Source of the DNA: JBQTIY01 sp052387675
Lineage (GTDB): Bacteria > Planctomycetota > B15-G4
Direction: 5' to 3'
Length of the DNA: 64,000 bases
Assembly (NCBI GenBank): GCA_052387675.1
Contig: JBQTIY010000010.1
Span: 1-64,000, forward strand
The notes under the pieces were generated by a model. It was not told where the DNA came from. It saw only the letters and a program-made list of their open reading frames with translations, and did no database searches. The position numbers and the translations under genes are program-made. Position 1 is the first letter of the stretch. Each line of letters starts with the position of its first letter. Shown piece by piece: positions 25,607 through 35,200 of the stretch.

Positions 25607-28038
25607 TGGAACTGCACCCGGTGCAGGCCGGCGATGAAGTCGGCGATGTAGAAGGCGCCGGGCTGCGGGTTTCCGGAGACGGTGGACGTGGCCGACACGA
25701 TCGTCGCTGCCTGGTCGCGTGTCTCGAACGTCGCGACGGGCACCTCCATGTCCGTGGGATCGAAGACCCAGATACGGCCATCCAGAGCGGTGCAGTAGAT
25801 CCGGTCGTCGGGGCCCGTGGCGCAGTCGAGGAAGGACGTGGGCGAGGATCCGGACGCAGGAAACTTGCTAACCAGGACCTCGCTCAGCGAGAAGGATGCG
25901 ACGCCATTGCAGCCCAGTCCCGCGGTCACGAGGCCATGGCTCGTCTTGTAGTGGACAAAGCCGGTGTTTGCCTCGGCCGCGTCTTCGACCGCTTCGACCT
26001 TGTTGCTGGACGTCACGGAGACCCGATCCGTCACCGGGTTGTATGTGAAGCGAAGGAAGAGCAGACCCGCTCCGGTTTCCGACGGTCCAGAGCCGCCATT
26101 GACGCGCGGCGAGTAGCCGACCAGGACCGTGACGGTCTCTTCGCCGCCCATCGCGTAGGCGCCCACGAGCGTGCCCGTCGCGGTGGTGCAACTGCTCGGG
26201 GCATAACTTCCCAAGGACACGAGCGAATCCCTGTCGAGTTCGCCGCTGCCATTGAGGACGACGCGGTAAATGCGGACCGAGCCGTTCGCCGCCACGACGG
26301 AACACCCCGGAGGCTCCGTCGTCGAGTCGAAGGCGTTGACCGCGATCATCCAGGGGTAGCCATCGGGCGTCTCAGTCGGAGACAGCGCAGCCACGGAGTA
26401 CGTGCGCACGAGGCCGCCTTCCGCCGTCGGCAAGAACAGGTCGCGGTTGATGACGTTAGCCGTCGATCCCTCCCCTGAGACCTCGTAAAGCGCGACACCA
26501 CTCTCCAGGGCGGAGGCGAAGACCATGGTCGGAAAGCCATCCGCGGCCAGGCAGCCGGCCAGGACGACTCCGCCACCGGCTTCGGCATCGACCAGGGACG
26601 TGAAGAGGTCCGAGGATGGCACGCCGCCCGTCTCCGTGATGTCGAACGCCGCGATGCCCTGCTCCATGCCCACGAACAGGTTGTTGCCGAGGCGAAGGAT
26701 GTCGTCGTACTGCCCGGTGCTCTGCCCGTCGTCGATGTTCCAGCGGCCCAACTCTTCGAGATCGAAGCCCCCGCTCTGTGGCGTGGCCTCGAAGGTGAAC
26801 AGTCCGGACTGCAGCGCCGCGGCGTCGATCCTGAGCGTGCTTCCGGTTTGGCGCACCGACAGGCCCATGGTCTTCATGCTCTGCCGGTTGAGCGTCGCCA
26901 CTTCGACAGGATGCGTGAAACTCACGTCGTAGAGCGACATGCCGAAGCGCTCGAAGCAGTCTTCCTCTTCGAGGCAAGGAAAGTCGTCGCAGGGCGCGAA
27001 GTACGAGCAGTCTCCCCAGTAGTTTCCGCCGACCGTCCCACCAAGGCCCTTGCCGACGACAAGGACGCTGCCCAGCGACCCTTCGTAAAGTGCAAGCGAC
27101 AGAAAGTAACTCTTGAGGTCTGCGCCGGCCGTGATCGGCCAGGAGCCGGAAGCCGTGCTCAGGCCGCCGGTGGGCCCGTCGGGGACGTTGACCTTGAAGA
27201 CGCCACGTGTGTAGGCGGCAACATAGGCCACGTCATCGACAGGGTCGATGACGATGTCACGGATAAAAGTCGGGACGGTTGAGCCAGAGACAGTGGGGTT
27301 CCAGACGGCCGTGGGCGAAGGGAACGACTCCGGCAAGCCCTCCTCGACGTTGAAGTCGTAGCGCAGGAGTGCGGCGTAGCTACTACCCGATTGCCGGCAG
27401 GCCGTGCCAACGAGCAGCATGACGTAGTTATCCCCGTTGTGAACGTAGGTCTTCGAGGCTAACGTGTAGATGGGGGCACCGAGGTCAATCGTGTCCTTGC
27501 GAACCGGGGCATCCGGCTCTGTGCTGGTGCTGGCATGAATCAGGTGCAGCTTGCCGCCGCTGGCGCTGTCGAAGTCGTAGTAGTCGTCGTTCGTTCCCGC
27601 GAAGATCAAGTCGACGTCTTCATATTGCCACGGCACGTTCACCGCCCAGGTGTCGGAGATGTCACCATCCATGTCCTCCTCGGTCACCCACTCGGGATCC
27701 GGAGCTGACGGTGCGGCACCCCGCCGAAAACGACTGAGGCCCGCACGATGCACGGCCACGTAGACGTGATCGTCCGTGACGTAGAGATCTCTCACGAGTC
27801 CGCCCGCTCGCAGCTCATTGGCTACGCCCGACTTGAGAACGGGCTCTTCCGTGTCTCCTTCGAGCACGAAAACGCCCGAGCCCGAGCCCGCATAGATCGT
27901 GACGTCGCTGCCATCGACTTTGGTCACAACGGCCCGCGCCGCCGTAAACGGGTAGGTATGTGTGATCTGCATCTGCGCGCCGAGCGGCGAACCGAGCGTC
28001 AGGGTGAGCAGGAGTACGGCGGCTTCTCTTGATCCCAT
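25594..28038 (-). CDS. Large secreted beta-propeller-like protein
   Basis: An 814-residue protein with a signal peptide (MGSREAAVLLLTLTLGSPLG, cleavage near AQ). The body is beta-rich with propeller-like strands such as VTIYAGSGSGVFVLEGDTEE, DDVAYVAAYTRGVFKVNVPD, LRLGNNLFVGMEQGIAAFDI and GPDDRIYCTALDGRIWVFDP, reminiscent of LVIVD-type repeats. One Cys-rich loop (DCSYFAPCDDFPCLEEEDCF) probably carries disulfides. There is no enzymatic motif. Start 28038 is set by AGAGGAGG complementary to 28046-28053. GC content is visibly lower than in neighbouring genes. The function is unknown. Confidence 0.8.
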   Translation of the reverse strand: MGSREAAVLLLTLTLGSPLGAQMQITHTYPFTAARAVVTKVDGSDVTIYAGSGSGVFVLEGDTEEPVLKSGVANELRAGGLVRDLYVTDDHVYVAVHRAGLSRFRRGAAPSAPDPEWVTEEDMDGDISDTWAVNVPWQYEDVDLIFAGTNDDYYDFDSASGGKLHLIHASTSTEPDAPVRKDTIDLGAPIYTLASKTYVHNGDNYVMLLVGTACRQSGSSYAALLRYDFNVEEGLPESFPSPTAVWNPTVSGSTVPTFIRDIVIDPVDDVAYVAAYTRGVFKVNVPDGPTGGLSTASGSWPITAGADLKSYFLSLALYEGSLGSVLVVGKGLGGTVGGNYWGDCSYFAPCDDFPCLEEEDCFERFGMSLYDVSFTHPVEVATLNRQSMKTMGLSVRQTGSTLRIDAAALQSGLFTFEATPQSGGFDLEELGRWNIDDGQSTGQYDDILRLGNNLFVGMEQGIAAFDITETGGVPSSDLFTSLVDAEAGGGVVLAGCLAADGFPTMVFASALESGVALYEVSGEGSTANVINRDLFLPTAEGGLVRTYSVAALSPTETPDGYPWMIAVNAFDSTTEPPGCSVVAANGSVRIYRVVLNGSGELDRDSLVSLGSYAPSSCTTATGTLVGAYAMGGEETVTVLVGYSPRVNGGSGPSETGAGLLFLRFTYNPVTDRVSVTSSNKVEAVEDAAEANTGFVHYKTSHGLVTAGLGCNGVASFSLSEVLVSKFPASGSSPTSFLDCATGPDDRIYCTALDGRIWVFDPTDMEVPVATFETRDQAATIVSATSTVSGNPQPGAFYIADFIAGLHRVQFQTTP

Positions 28039-28219
28039 GAGTGTTCCTCCTCTGGTAACGGCCCGCGCCAGGGTCCCCGCTGCCACGTGACCCGCTCGAG
28101 CGCGCTGCCAACCTTCGCGCACGGTAGGCGCGTGGGTCCGCCGCTGTCAATCGGCTGCCTTTCGCAAGGACGCAATTGGCGCTACCATGGGCGCCTCGGG
28201 CCACCGTCTCGGGAGCTAC

Positions 28220-30727
28220 ATGAGGTCGACGGCAGCGACTCTTCTCGCGATAGCCGCGCTGGCAGCGGCCCTGCACGCGCAGTCTGCCGATAGTCGTGGC
28301 GGTGACGTCGCGACGGGCGTGACATACCTCCAGCCGAAGCCCGTCTTCGCGGAAAATCGCGGTCAGTTCGGAAATGACGTTCTGTTCCGCACGGTCTCGC
28401 CCGCGCCAGTCGCGTCGGTGACGCGCGAAGGCTTGGTGCTGACGATGTTCCGGCACGAGGGGTCGGAGGATGAAGCCACCGTCCGCGGCCACAACGTGAG
28501 GCTACGGTTCGTGGCGAGTGCGCCATCCGGGCCTGCGATTCCGCCGCACGGAACTGAGCCTGCGACAACGCTCGCTAGCTACTTCATTGGTTCGGACGAA
28601 GCGCAGTGGGTCACGGGTGCCCCGTGCTGGGAGTCCGTTACTTACGAGTCGGTGGCGTCCGGCGTCGCCGTGGAGCTGCACGGCCGCAACGGACTGATCG
28701 AGTACGACGTCCACGTAGCGCCCGGGGTTTCCTCCGACAACGTGCAGGTGGCGGTGGATGGAGCGACGGAGATACAGGTCCAAAACGACGGATCGTTGCT
28801 GCTAATCACGCCGCTGGGCAGCGTGCGACAACTTCCGCCGCAAGCCTGGGAGATTGGGCCGGACGGTTCGCGCCGGCACCTGGACTCCAGGGTGAATCTC
28901 AAGTCGGCCACGACATTCGGATTCCAAATCGCAGGCCGCGATCCCTCGCGGCCGCTCGTCATCGATCCGGGGCTGGTCTATAGCACCTTCGTCGAAGGCA
29001 GCGGCGCGGAGCTCGGTGATGCCATCGCTGTGGATGCTGCTGGCTGCACTCATGTTGCTGGTAGCACGTCGAGCAACGATTTCCCAGCAACTCCGGGCGC
29101 ATTCCAACCGGCAAAGTCCGAGCGAGGAACCGAGCAAGACATTTTTGTAACTAAGCTGGACGCAACCGGATCTGTACTGATCTACGCGACGTATCTTGGC
29201 GGCACATCATCGAATGAATCGGTTCGGGCTCTTGTCCTGGATACCGCTGGACAGGTCTTACTTGCCGGTCAGACACACTCTGCGGACTTTCCCACGACGG
29301 ACGGAGCGTACTCTGAGGTCCTCGTCGGCGCTGTCGATGGTTTCGTGACCAAACTGAGCGCAGACGGCACGGCTCTCGTCTTCTCCTCGTTGTTCGGCGG
29401 ATCGACCAACAGCGAGCAGAGTTTTCGGGACATCGCCGTCGACAGCGCGGGCCGGCTCGTGCTGGCCGGCAACACGAGCGCGCTCGACCTCCCGATCACG
29501 CCGAACGCCATCCAGACCTCAGTGCCCTTGAGCTTCTCGACCGGGTTCATCGTGCGGATGTCGCCAGATGCCAGCTCCATCGACTACTGCACCTATGTCG
29601 GCTGCTACGTCTTGATGGGCATCGCTGTCGACGCCAACATGGGCATCCTGGCAGTGGGCCACACATCAGCGTTCTTTGGAACACCTGTCACGCCCGGCAC
29701 TTTCCAGACGGCTTACGGAGGCTCCTTCGACGCCTTTGTCATCAAGCTCTCGCCAGACGGCGCCTTGGACTGGTGCTCCCTGATCGGCGGCGCAGGCGAT
29801 GATCGCGTGAACGCCATGGCGGTGGATGCCGCCGGTCGGCCTATCGTCGTCGGCCGGACGTCGTCGTTCTCGAACGGATTTCCGACGACGCCCAATGCCT
29901 TCCAACCGCTGAGCGGCGGCGGCACGGAACCCTTCGTCACCAAGCTGGCGGCCGATGGGAGCGGTCTGGCGTGGAGCACGCACTTAGGCGGCTGGGATAC
30001 GGACAACATCGGCGATGTCGTGCTCGGCCCGGAGGGTACCTGTTACGTCCTGGGATTTAGTCGATCGCCCAATGCGCCTGTGACGCCGAACGCCATCGAT
30101 GCAACACTCGGCGGCACTGACACCACCGATTCGTATCTCGGCAAGCTGTCAGCGGATGGGACGACGCTGCTTTACGGCACACTCTTCGGGGGGCCCAACG
30201 CCAACGATACGGTGACCGCGCTGGCGGTCGATGCGCAAGGTAATGCGTACTTCACCGGCTACACGCTCGAACCGGAGTACCCGACCACAGCCGGCGGCTT
30301 CGACACGGAACTCTCGGGATCCGGCGCCGCGTTCGTGGTCAAGATCGATCTCTCAACCTGGACGGATGTCGGGCAGGCGCTTCCTAACGGTGGAGGAGTT
30401 TCCCCGCGCCTCATGGCCAGCGGCACGCTGCAGCCGCTTTCCGAGGGCTCGCTCCATGTGGACAAGACTCCAGGGAACTCACTCTGCGTCTTGGTGCTAG
30501 GCCTCAGCGAAATAGGTCTGCCCTTCAAGGGCGGCGTCATGGTGCCTGTGCCCCACTGGATCTTCCCCTTCCTCACCAATGCGCAGGGCGAACTCGATCT
30601 GGTGTGGCCGTCCTGGCCGGCCGGTGTGCCTACCGGCACCGAGTTGTGGTTTCAGGCCTGGATCGACGACGCCAACTCGCTGGCAGGCTTTACGGCGAGC
30701 AACGGGCTAACGGGAACGACGCCTTAG
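28220..30727 (+). CDS. Secreted SBBP-repeat (beta-propeller) protein
   Basis: An 835-residue protein with a signal peptide (STAATLLAIAALAAALHAQS). An N-terminal beta domain typical of SBBP proteins follows (FAENRGQFGNDVLFRT to PLVIDPGLVYSTF). About seven SBBP repeats come next, each like FVTKLSADGTALVFSSLFGG, AVDSAGRLVLAGNTSALDLP and TPNAFQ. The last 120 residues are the domain shared with the FG-GAP protein at 11823-13610 (IGLPFKGGVMVPVPHW ... ASNGLTGTTP). Surface localisation is likely; the ligand is unknown. ATG 28220 follows GGGAG. Lower GC than its surroundings suggests a different history. Confidence 0.88.
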   Translation: MRSTAATLLAIAALAAALHAQSADSRGGDVATGVTYLQPKPVFAENRGQFGNDVLFRTVSPAPVASVTREGLVLTMFRHEGSEDEATVRGHNVRLRFVASAPSGPAIPPHGTEPATTLASYFIGSDEAQWVTGAPCWESVTYESVASGVAVELHGRNGLIEYDVHVAPGVSSDNVQVAVDGATEIQVQNDGSLLLITPLGSVRQLPPQAWEIGPDGSRRHLDSRVNLKSATTFGFQIAGRDPSRPLVIDPGLVYSTFVEGSGAELGDAIAVDAAGCTHVAGSTSSNDFPATPGAFQPAKSERGTEQDIFVTKLDATGSVLIYATYLGGTSSNESVRALVLDTAGQVLLAGQTHSADFPTTDGAYSEVLVGAVDGFVTKLSADGTALVFSSLFGGSTNSEQSFRDIAVDSAGRLVLAGNTSALDLPITPNAIQTSVPLSFSTGFIVRMSPDASSIDYCTYVGCYVLMGIAVDANMGILAVGHTSAFFGTPVTPGTFQTAYGGSFDAFVIKLSPDGALDWCSLIGGAGDDRVNAMAVDAAGRPIVVGRTSSFSNGFPTTPNAFQPLSGGGTEPFVTKLAADGSGLAWSTHLGGWDTDNIGDVVLGPEGTCYVLGFSRSPNAPVTPNAIDATLGGTDTTDSYLGKLSADGTTLLYGTLFGGPNANDTVTALAVDAQGNAYFTGYTLEPEYPTTAGGFDTELSGSGAAFVVKIDLSTWTDVGQALPNGGGVSPRLMASGTLQPLSEGSLHVDKTPGNSLCVLVLGLSEIGLPFKGGVMVPVPHWIFPFLTNAQGELDLVWPSWPAGVPTGTELWFQAWIDDANSLAGFTASNGLTGTTP

Positions 30728-30734
30728 TCGGCGT
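30719..30734 (+). terminator. Hairpin across the SBBP gene stop
   Basis: ACGCC-TTAGTC-GGCGT forms a 5-bp stem with the TAG stop in its loop. No U-tract follows, so terminator function is only a possibility. Confidence 0.25.
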
Positions 30735-30944
30735 GATGGGGTCCCGCAGTACCTGGCGCCGTGCCGGCCCGCGCATCAAGACTGTCGGCCCCGATGCTCA
30801 CGAAGCTGTGCTCGTAACCGGAAGCGCTGCGCGATCATCGTCCGTGCACGAGCCTCCGGGAAGCAGTTGGAGACGGTGGCTCGTCATCAGCTTGACAAGG
30901 TCCTCGTGCAACATGGCCGAGCCCATCCAGGCAACAGCCGCTGA

Positions 30945-31110
30945 ACCGCGCTGCGCTCGGAGTGGCTCGATCAACCACGCTTCGAGAGGCTCATGGCGAG
31001 CATCGAACGCGTGCGGCGCGCGAAAGACCGCCGCACGATTATCGCTATTGCTCGCGAGATCTCGACCTTTGTCTGGGCCATCGACCCGGAGCTGAGGGCC
31101 GATGCCCGAT
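30945..31110 (+). mobile_element. Possible IS110-type transposase C-terminal remnant
   Basis: An open stretch with no start of its own (in-frame TGA at 30942) reads SEWLDQPRFERLMASIERVR, then RAKDRRTIIAIAREISTFVW, AIDPEL. The pattern of a basic loop followed by (A/I)IAxAREL/I...FVWAI resembles the end of IS110-family transposases. The rest of such a transposase is absent and no inverted ends are seen (IS110 elements lack them). The assignment rests on pattern memory and is tentative; a chance frame is the alternative. Confidence 0.4.
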
Positions 31111-31478
31111 CTCCGAGCCGGGTCAGCCCCAAGACGGATCACAGGACCTGCGGCCAACGACTCGCGGGCCGCTGCATTGGTGAAAGACGGCTGGCGGTCG
31201 CGGAGTACTCTGCCAAAGACTGCAGAAGTGCCGCGCCAATGTTCGGGCGCAGCGCCGCGGCGACTCCCGGAGATGCAGGGCCCCGCGAAGGGAATTGCGG
31301 AGGGCGAAGCCCGACGCAAACCTGTCGAGGGCAGTCCTGCGGACTGCCCGTCGCGGGTCCGGGCCTCCACAGCGCATCGCCACCGAGTTTGTACGACAGC
31401 AGGAGCAGTGCGGGGGCGATCGCGAGGACAGACCGGCGAAGCCCCCCCGGGTCGCCGCAGAGCGAAGCCCGTGATTGG

Positions 31479-31484
31479 TACATT
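31479..31484 (+). promoter_or_regulatory. Candidate -10 element before exonuclease III gene
   Basis: TACATT lies 8 nt upstream of the ATG at 31493 in GC-rich DNA. No -35 box is recognisable. A transcript from it would have almost no leader. Confidence 0.3.
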
Positions 31485-31492
31485 CGCGCGCC

Positions 31493-32275
31493 ATGCGCTT
31501 GGCCACCTGGAATGTGAACTCGATCCGCGCGCGGCAGGCGCGCGTCCTGGCCTGGCTCGGCGCGCAGTGCCCCGACGTGCTCTGCCTGCAAGAGACCAAG
31601 TGTCTGGACGAGCAGTTCCCACGCGAGCCCTTCGAGGCGCTGGGTTATCACATCGCCTGCTTCGGTCAGAAGACCTACAACGGCGTGGCGATCCTGTCGC
31701 GTGAACCGGCGCGCGACGTGCTGCGCGGCTTGCCGCTCTTGCCTGGGTCGGAGGGTGGCGAGCCTGACCTGGAAGCGCGCGTCATCGCGGGCACGGTCGG
31801 CGACGTGCGCGTGATCAATGCCTATGTGGTCAACGGTCGCGACGTGGGCCACGAGAAGTACCACTACAAGTTGGCCTGGCTGGCGCGGCTGGAGGCGTTG
31901 CTGCGCCGCGAACTCGCTGCGCACTCGCGCCTCGTCATCGTGGGCGACTTCAACGTGACCTTTGATGACCGCGACGTGCAGCGCCCCGACGATTGGCGCG
32001 AGCGCATCCTGTGCAGCACGCCGGAGCGTCAGGCGCTGGCGGCCCTGCTGAGCACCGGGCTGCACGATCCCCTGCGCAAGTTCACGGAGGAGCCAGGGCA
32101 CTACACCTGGTGGGACTTCCGCACGCGCGGCCTACAGCGCGGCGACGGGCTGCGCATCGACCATCTGCTGATGAGCAAGGCGGCGCTGGCAAGCTGCACG
32201 CGCTTCGAGGTGGATGTGGCCGAGCGGCGCGGCGAGGGCGCCTCAGATCACGCGCCGGTCACCGTCACGCTCTGA
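31493..32275 (+). CDS. xthA: Exodeoxyribonuclease III
   Basis: A 260-residue EEP-fold enzyme of the ExoIII type: MRLATWNVNSIRARQARVLA, LCLQETKCLDEQFP (catalytic Glu), INAYVVNGRDVGHEKYHYKL, LVIVGDFNVTFDDRDV (Asp/Asn), YTWWDFRTRGLQRGDGLRID and the terminal SDHAPV (catalytic His). It cleaves DNA at abasic sites and has 3'-5' exonuclease activity in base-excision repair. The length is normal. ATG 31493 gives the canonical start MRLATWNVNS; the frame runs 18 nt further upstream without reason. It converges with the next gene. Confidence 0.92.
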   Translation: MRLATWNVNSIRARQARVLAWLGAQCPDVLCLQETKCLDEQFPREPFEALGYHIACFGQKTYNGVAILSREPARDVLRGLPLLPGSEGGEPDLEARVIAGTVGDVRVINAYVVNGRDVGHEKYHYKLAWLARLEALLRRELAAHSRLVIVGDFNVTFDDRDVQRPDDWRERILCSTPERQALAALLSTGLHDPLRKFTEEPGHYTWWDFRTRGLQRGDGLRIDHLLMSKAALASCTRFEVDVAERRGEGASDHAPVTVTL

Positions 32276-32279
32276 GCGT
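32267..32279 (+). terminator. Hairpin between convergent genes
   Basis: ACGCT-CTG-AGCGT is a perfect 5-bp stem over the exonuclease III stop codon and directly before the stop of the opposite gene. The loop is 3 nt and no U-tract is present. Confidence 0.3.
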
Positions 32280-35200
32280 TCAGGGCAAGCCGACGACCGT
32301 GGCGACATTGCCCCAGCGATGCACGCTCGTGCCCGGGTCCTTGTCGATGGGCTGCATCACGAAGGGCAGTCCCAACAGGATCGGATCGGGCGGCAGCAGG
32401 GCCGGCAGACTGAAGGTGCCGGCGGGCGAGAAGTTGCCGAGCACCAGCAGCAGGCCGCCGTCGAGGTTCGCGAGGCCGGCCAGCTCGAGCTTGGGATTTC
32501 CCGGCGCATCGAGCCACACCATGCTCAGCGAGAGCACGAAGAGCAGACCGTGGTTGGGCTCGCCTTCGAAGTTGAGCAGGAAAGGCTCGTGCAGCGAGAC
32601 GAAGGCCGGAACTTCGAGGTTCGGCATGACGCCGGTGTAGTCGATGAGCGTGCTGCCCGGCTCCACGCTGCTGCCGGGCGAGCCGCCCACGCCGCAGGTG
32701 CGCAGGAAGGAGTCGCCTTCCAGTTCCAGATCGTCGATCGAGCCGCGTCCGATCACGGCCACCGAACCGGCCTCGAGCTTCAGCCCCGGATCGCCGGCCA
32801 GGTCGCAGCGCTGCAGCGCGGTGCGCGGGCTGTTGCTCACGCGCAGGCCTTCCTCACCGGCGCCGCCTTGCAGCGTCAGGGAGTCGAGCACGACGACACC
32901 CGCGCAGTCTTCCACCACGAGCGCGGGGAACGTGGAGGAGATCGCACCGATCTCCAGCCCCATGAGGCTCACGCTGCTCGACGCCAGGCGGTCCTCGATG
33001 AGCACGGGACCGCTGCTCGTGTCGATCACCACGGGGCCGCTGCCATCCGCCAGGATGCGCAGGCCGCTCGGCACGGAACTGTCGACCGTGAACGAAGCGT
33101 AGGTGCCGGCCTCGATGCTGAGGAAGTGGTTGGGGCCGGGGACCGCCGCGAGCGCGGTGCTGATGTCGGCGTAGACGCCGCTGGCACCGACGGTGAGCAC
33201 GTTGGCGGGCAAGTCGGCGGAGTAGGCGGTGGCCACCGCCGTGCCCAGCACCTGGATCGTGCCGTGCGTCAGGCGCTCGGAGAGCCGGTAGGTGCGCTGC
33301 ACGCCCGGCGTCGCCGTGAGATCGAGATGCTGGTAACCGCTGCCGCCGCCCGTGGGTGGCAGCTCGACGAGCGGCGTGTAGTTCACCGGCGTCACTTCGT
33401 CCGAGATCTCCAGAATCCAGTCGTCGAGGTCCACCTCGTCGATGCTGGACCAAGTGAGCAAGATCTCCTCTGGGCCGCTGCGCGCCGTGAAGCCACCGAT
33501 CGAAGTGCTCTCGCTCAGCCAGTCGATGTTGCCCGGCGTGCCGCCCGGATCGTCTTCGAAGCTCGGCCCGGCAAAGGCCCCGCTGCTGTTCGTGAAGCTC
33601 AGCGCCGCGCCGGCCAGCGTGCGCACGTTGAAGCTGCCCACACTCAGGCTGTCTTCAAAGCTGAGGTAACGGAAGTCGGCGGGCGCGGGCCGCTCGATGT
33701 CGAGCAGCGCCGAGCCGGCTGTGGACGAGGGCAGACGGAAGGTGCCCAGGCGCAGATCATTGGGCGTGGCCGCAATGAGTGCGGTGTCGGTGATGACTAG
33801 GCCGGCCGGGCCCGGCTCCTGAATGAGGAAGTGGCGGGCCGCCAGCGTGGCGCCGCCCGTGATGCTGAGTGCGTAGCCGCCGCCCGCGTGCCCGGCGAGC
33901 TGGGCGACGTTGCTGGAGGTGCCGATGACCGAGAGCAGCGCGCCGGCGCCGCTCACCGTGCCGGTCACGCCGCCGGCCAGTGCGAGTTGGCCGCCGGCCG
34001 CCACGGACAAGCTGCCCTGCACGCTGAGCGTGGTGGCCAGCAGCGCCAAGGTCTTGTCGCCGACGTCCAAGGCCGCTCCGGCCTCGATGGTGAGGTTGGT
34101 TGAGTCGAGCGCGAAGTTGCTGCTCACGCTGCGCGTGCCGTTGCGCAGGATCAGATCCGCGAACTGTGGGTTAAAGCCGGGCGCGATCGCGCTGAGCTGT
34201 GTCGTGCCGGCGCCATCCAGCTCGACGAGACCGCCGGTGGGCGCGAAGGTGCCGCTTCCGCTCCAGTCGCCGCTGCAGCGAATCGTCGTGTCGGCGGCGA
34301 TCGCGCCGGCGATGGCGTTCATCGTCACGCTGCCCTCGATGTCGAGGATCTGCGGGGCGCCGCCTGGGAAGTTCGAGCTGAAGGTGCCGCCCAAGAACTC
34401 GGCGTCGCCGCCGACCGTCAGCGTGGCGCCCGCGCTGAGGCTGAGCGTGCCGCCGGTCATGGTGAGCGTGCCAAGCACGCTGGAAGTGCTCACGCCACGG
34501 GTTCCGGCGCTGATGAGCACGCTGGGCAGCGGGTTGCCTCCCGCGTTGAGCGTGCCGACGCCGTCGAACTCGATCGTGCCGGTGCCGGTCGTCATCGCGC
34601 CGAGCGCGCTGGAGGTCCAGCTCAGCCCCACCTTGTGCGTGGACGAGCCCGTGTCGAAGGTGGCGCCCGCGGAGATCGTCACCGCGAAGTCCACGTCCAG
34701 GGCCGCGTCGGCGTCGAGCGTGCCCGAGAGCACGTTCAGGTTGCCCTTCACGCTCGTCGGCACCGTCACGGTCTTGGTGCCGTCGCTGATCTCGAGGTTG
34801 AAGAAGATCGGCGTGCCGCTGACCGAGGCCGCGCCCGCGCCGTCGAGGCGGATCGTGCCGCCCACCGGATTGAAGGCCGAGGTGGCGCTCCAGTCGCCCG
34901 CGCAGCGGATGGTTGTGTCGCTGCTGATCGTGCCGGTCGTGGCCGCCATGCTGGCGTCGCCCTCGATGTCGAGAAGTTGCGGCGAACCGCCGGCGGCGTT
35001 GGCCTGGAAGCTGCCGGCCTGCAAGTCCACGTTGCCGCCCACGGTCACCGTGGTGCCCTGCTGGAGCAGGATGGTGCCGCCGGTCTGAATGAGGTTGCCG
35101 GCGATGGCCGTGCTGGCCAGCGTGCGGCTGCCGGCGCTCACGCTGGCATTCGGTAGCGAGTTCGTGGCGGTGAGCGTCGTGCCCGTGCCGTCGAATTGAA

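Larger units (their letters stand above)
30728..31492. other. 765-nt stretch without an intact gene
   Basis: No frame here has a convincing start, ribosome site and domain. Several short open frames overlap one another. The middle carries a transposase-like fragment (see next entry). The second half contains GCTGCATTGGTGAAA near 31171-31185, which also borders copies 2 and 3 of the dispersed repeat, and purine/pyrimidine mixes unlike the coding DNA around it. It reads as the debris of an inserted element. Confidence 0.6.

Noticed and set aside
30993..31517. 174-codon open frame overlapping the exonuclease III start
   Set aside because: Only its first 40 codons look transposase-like; the remainder is Arg/Ser/Pro-rich, and the frame has no ribosome site.
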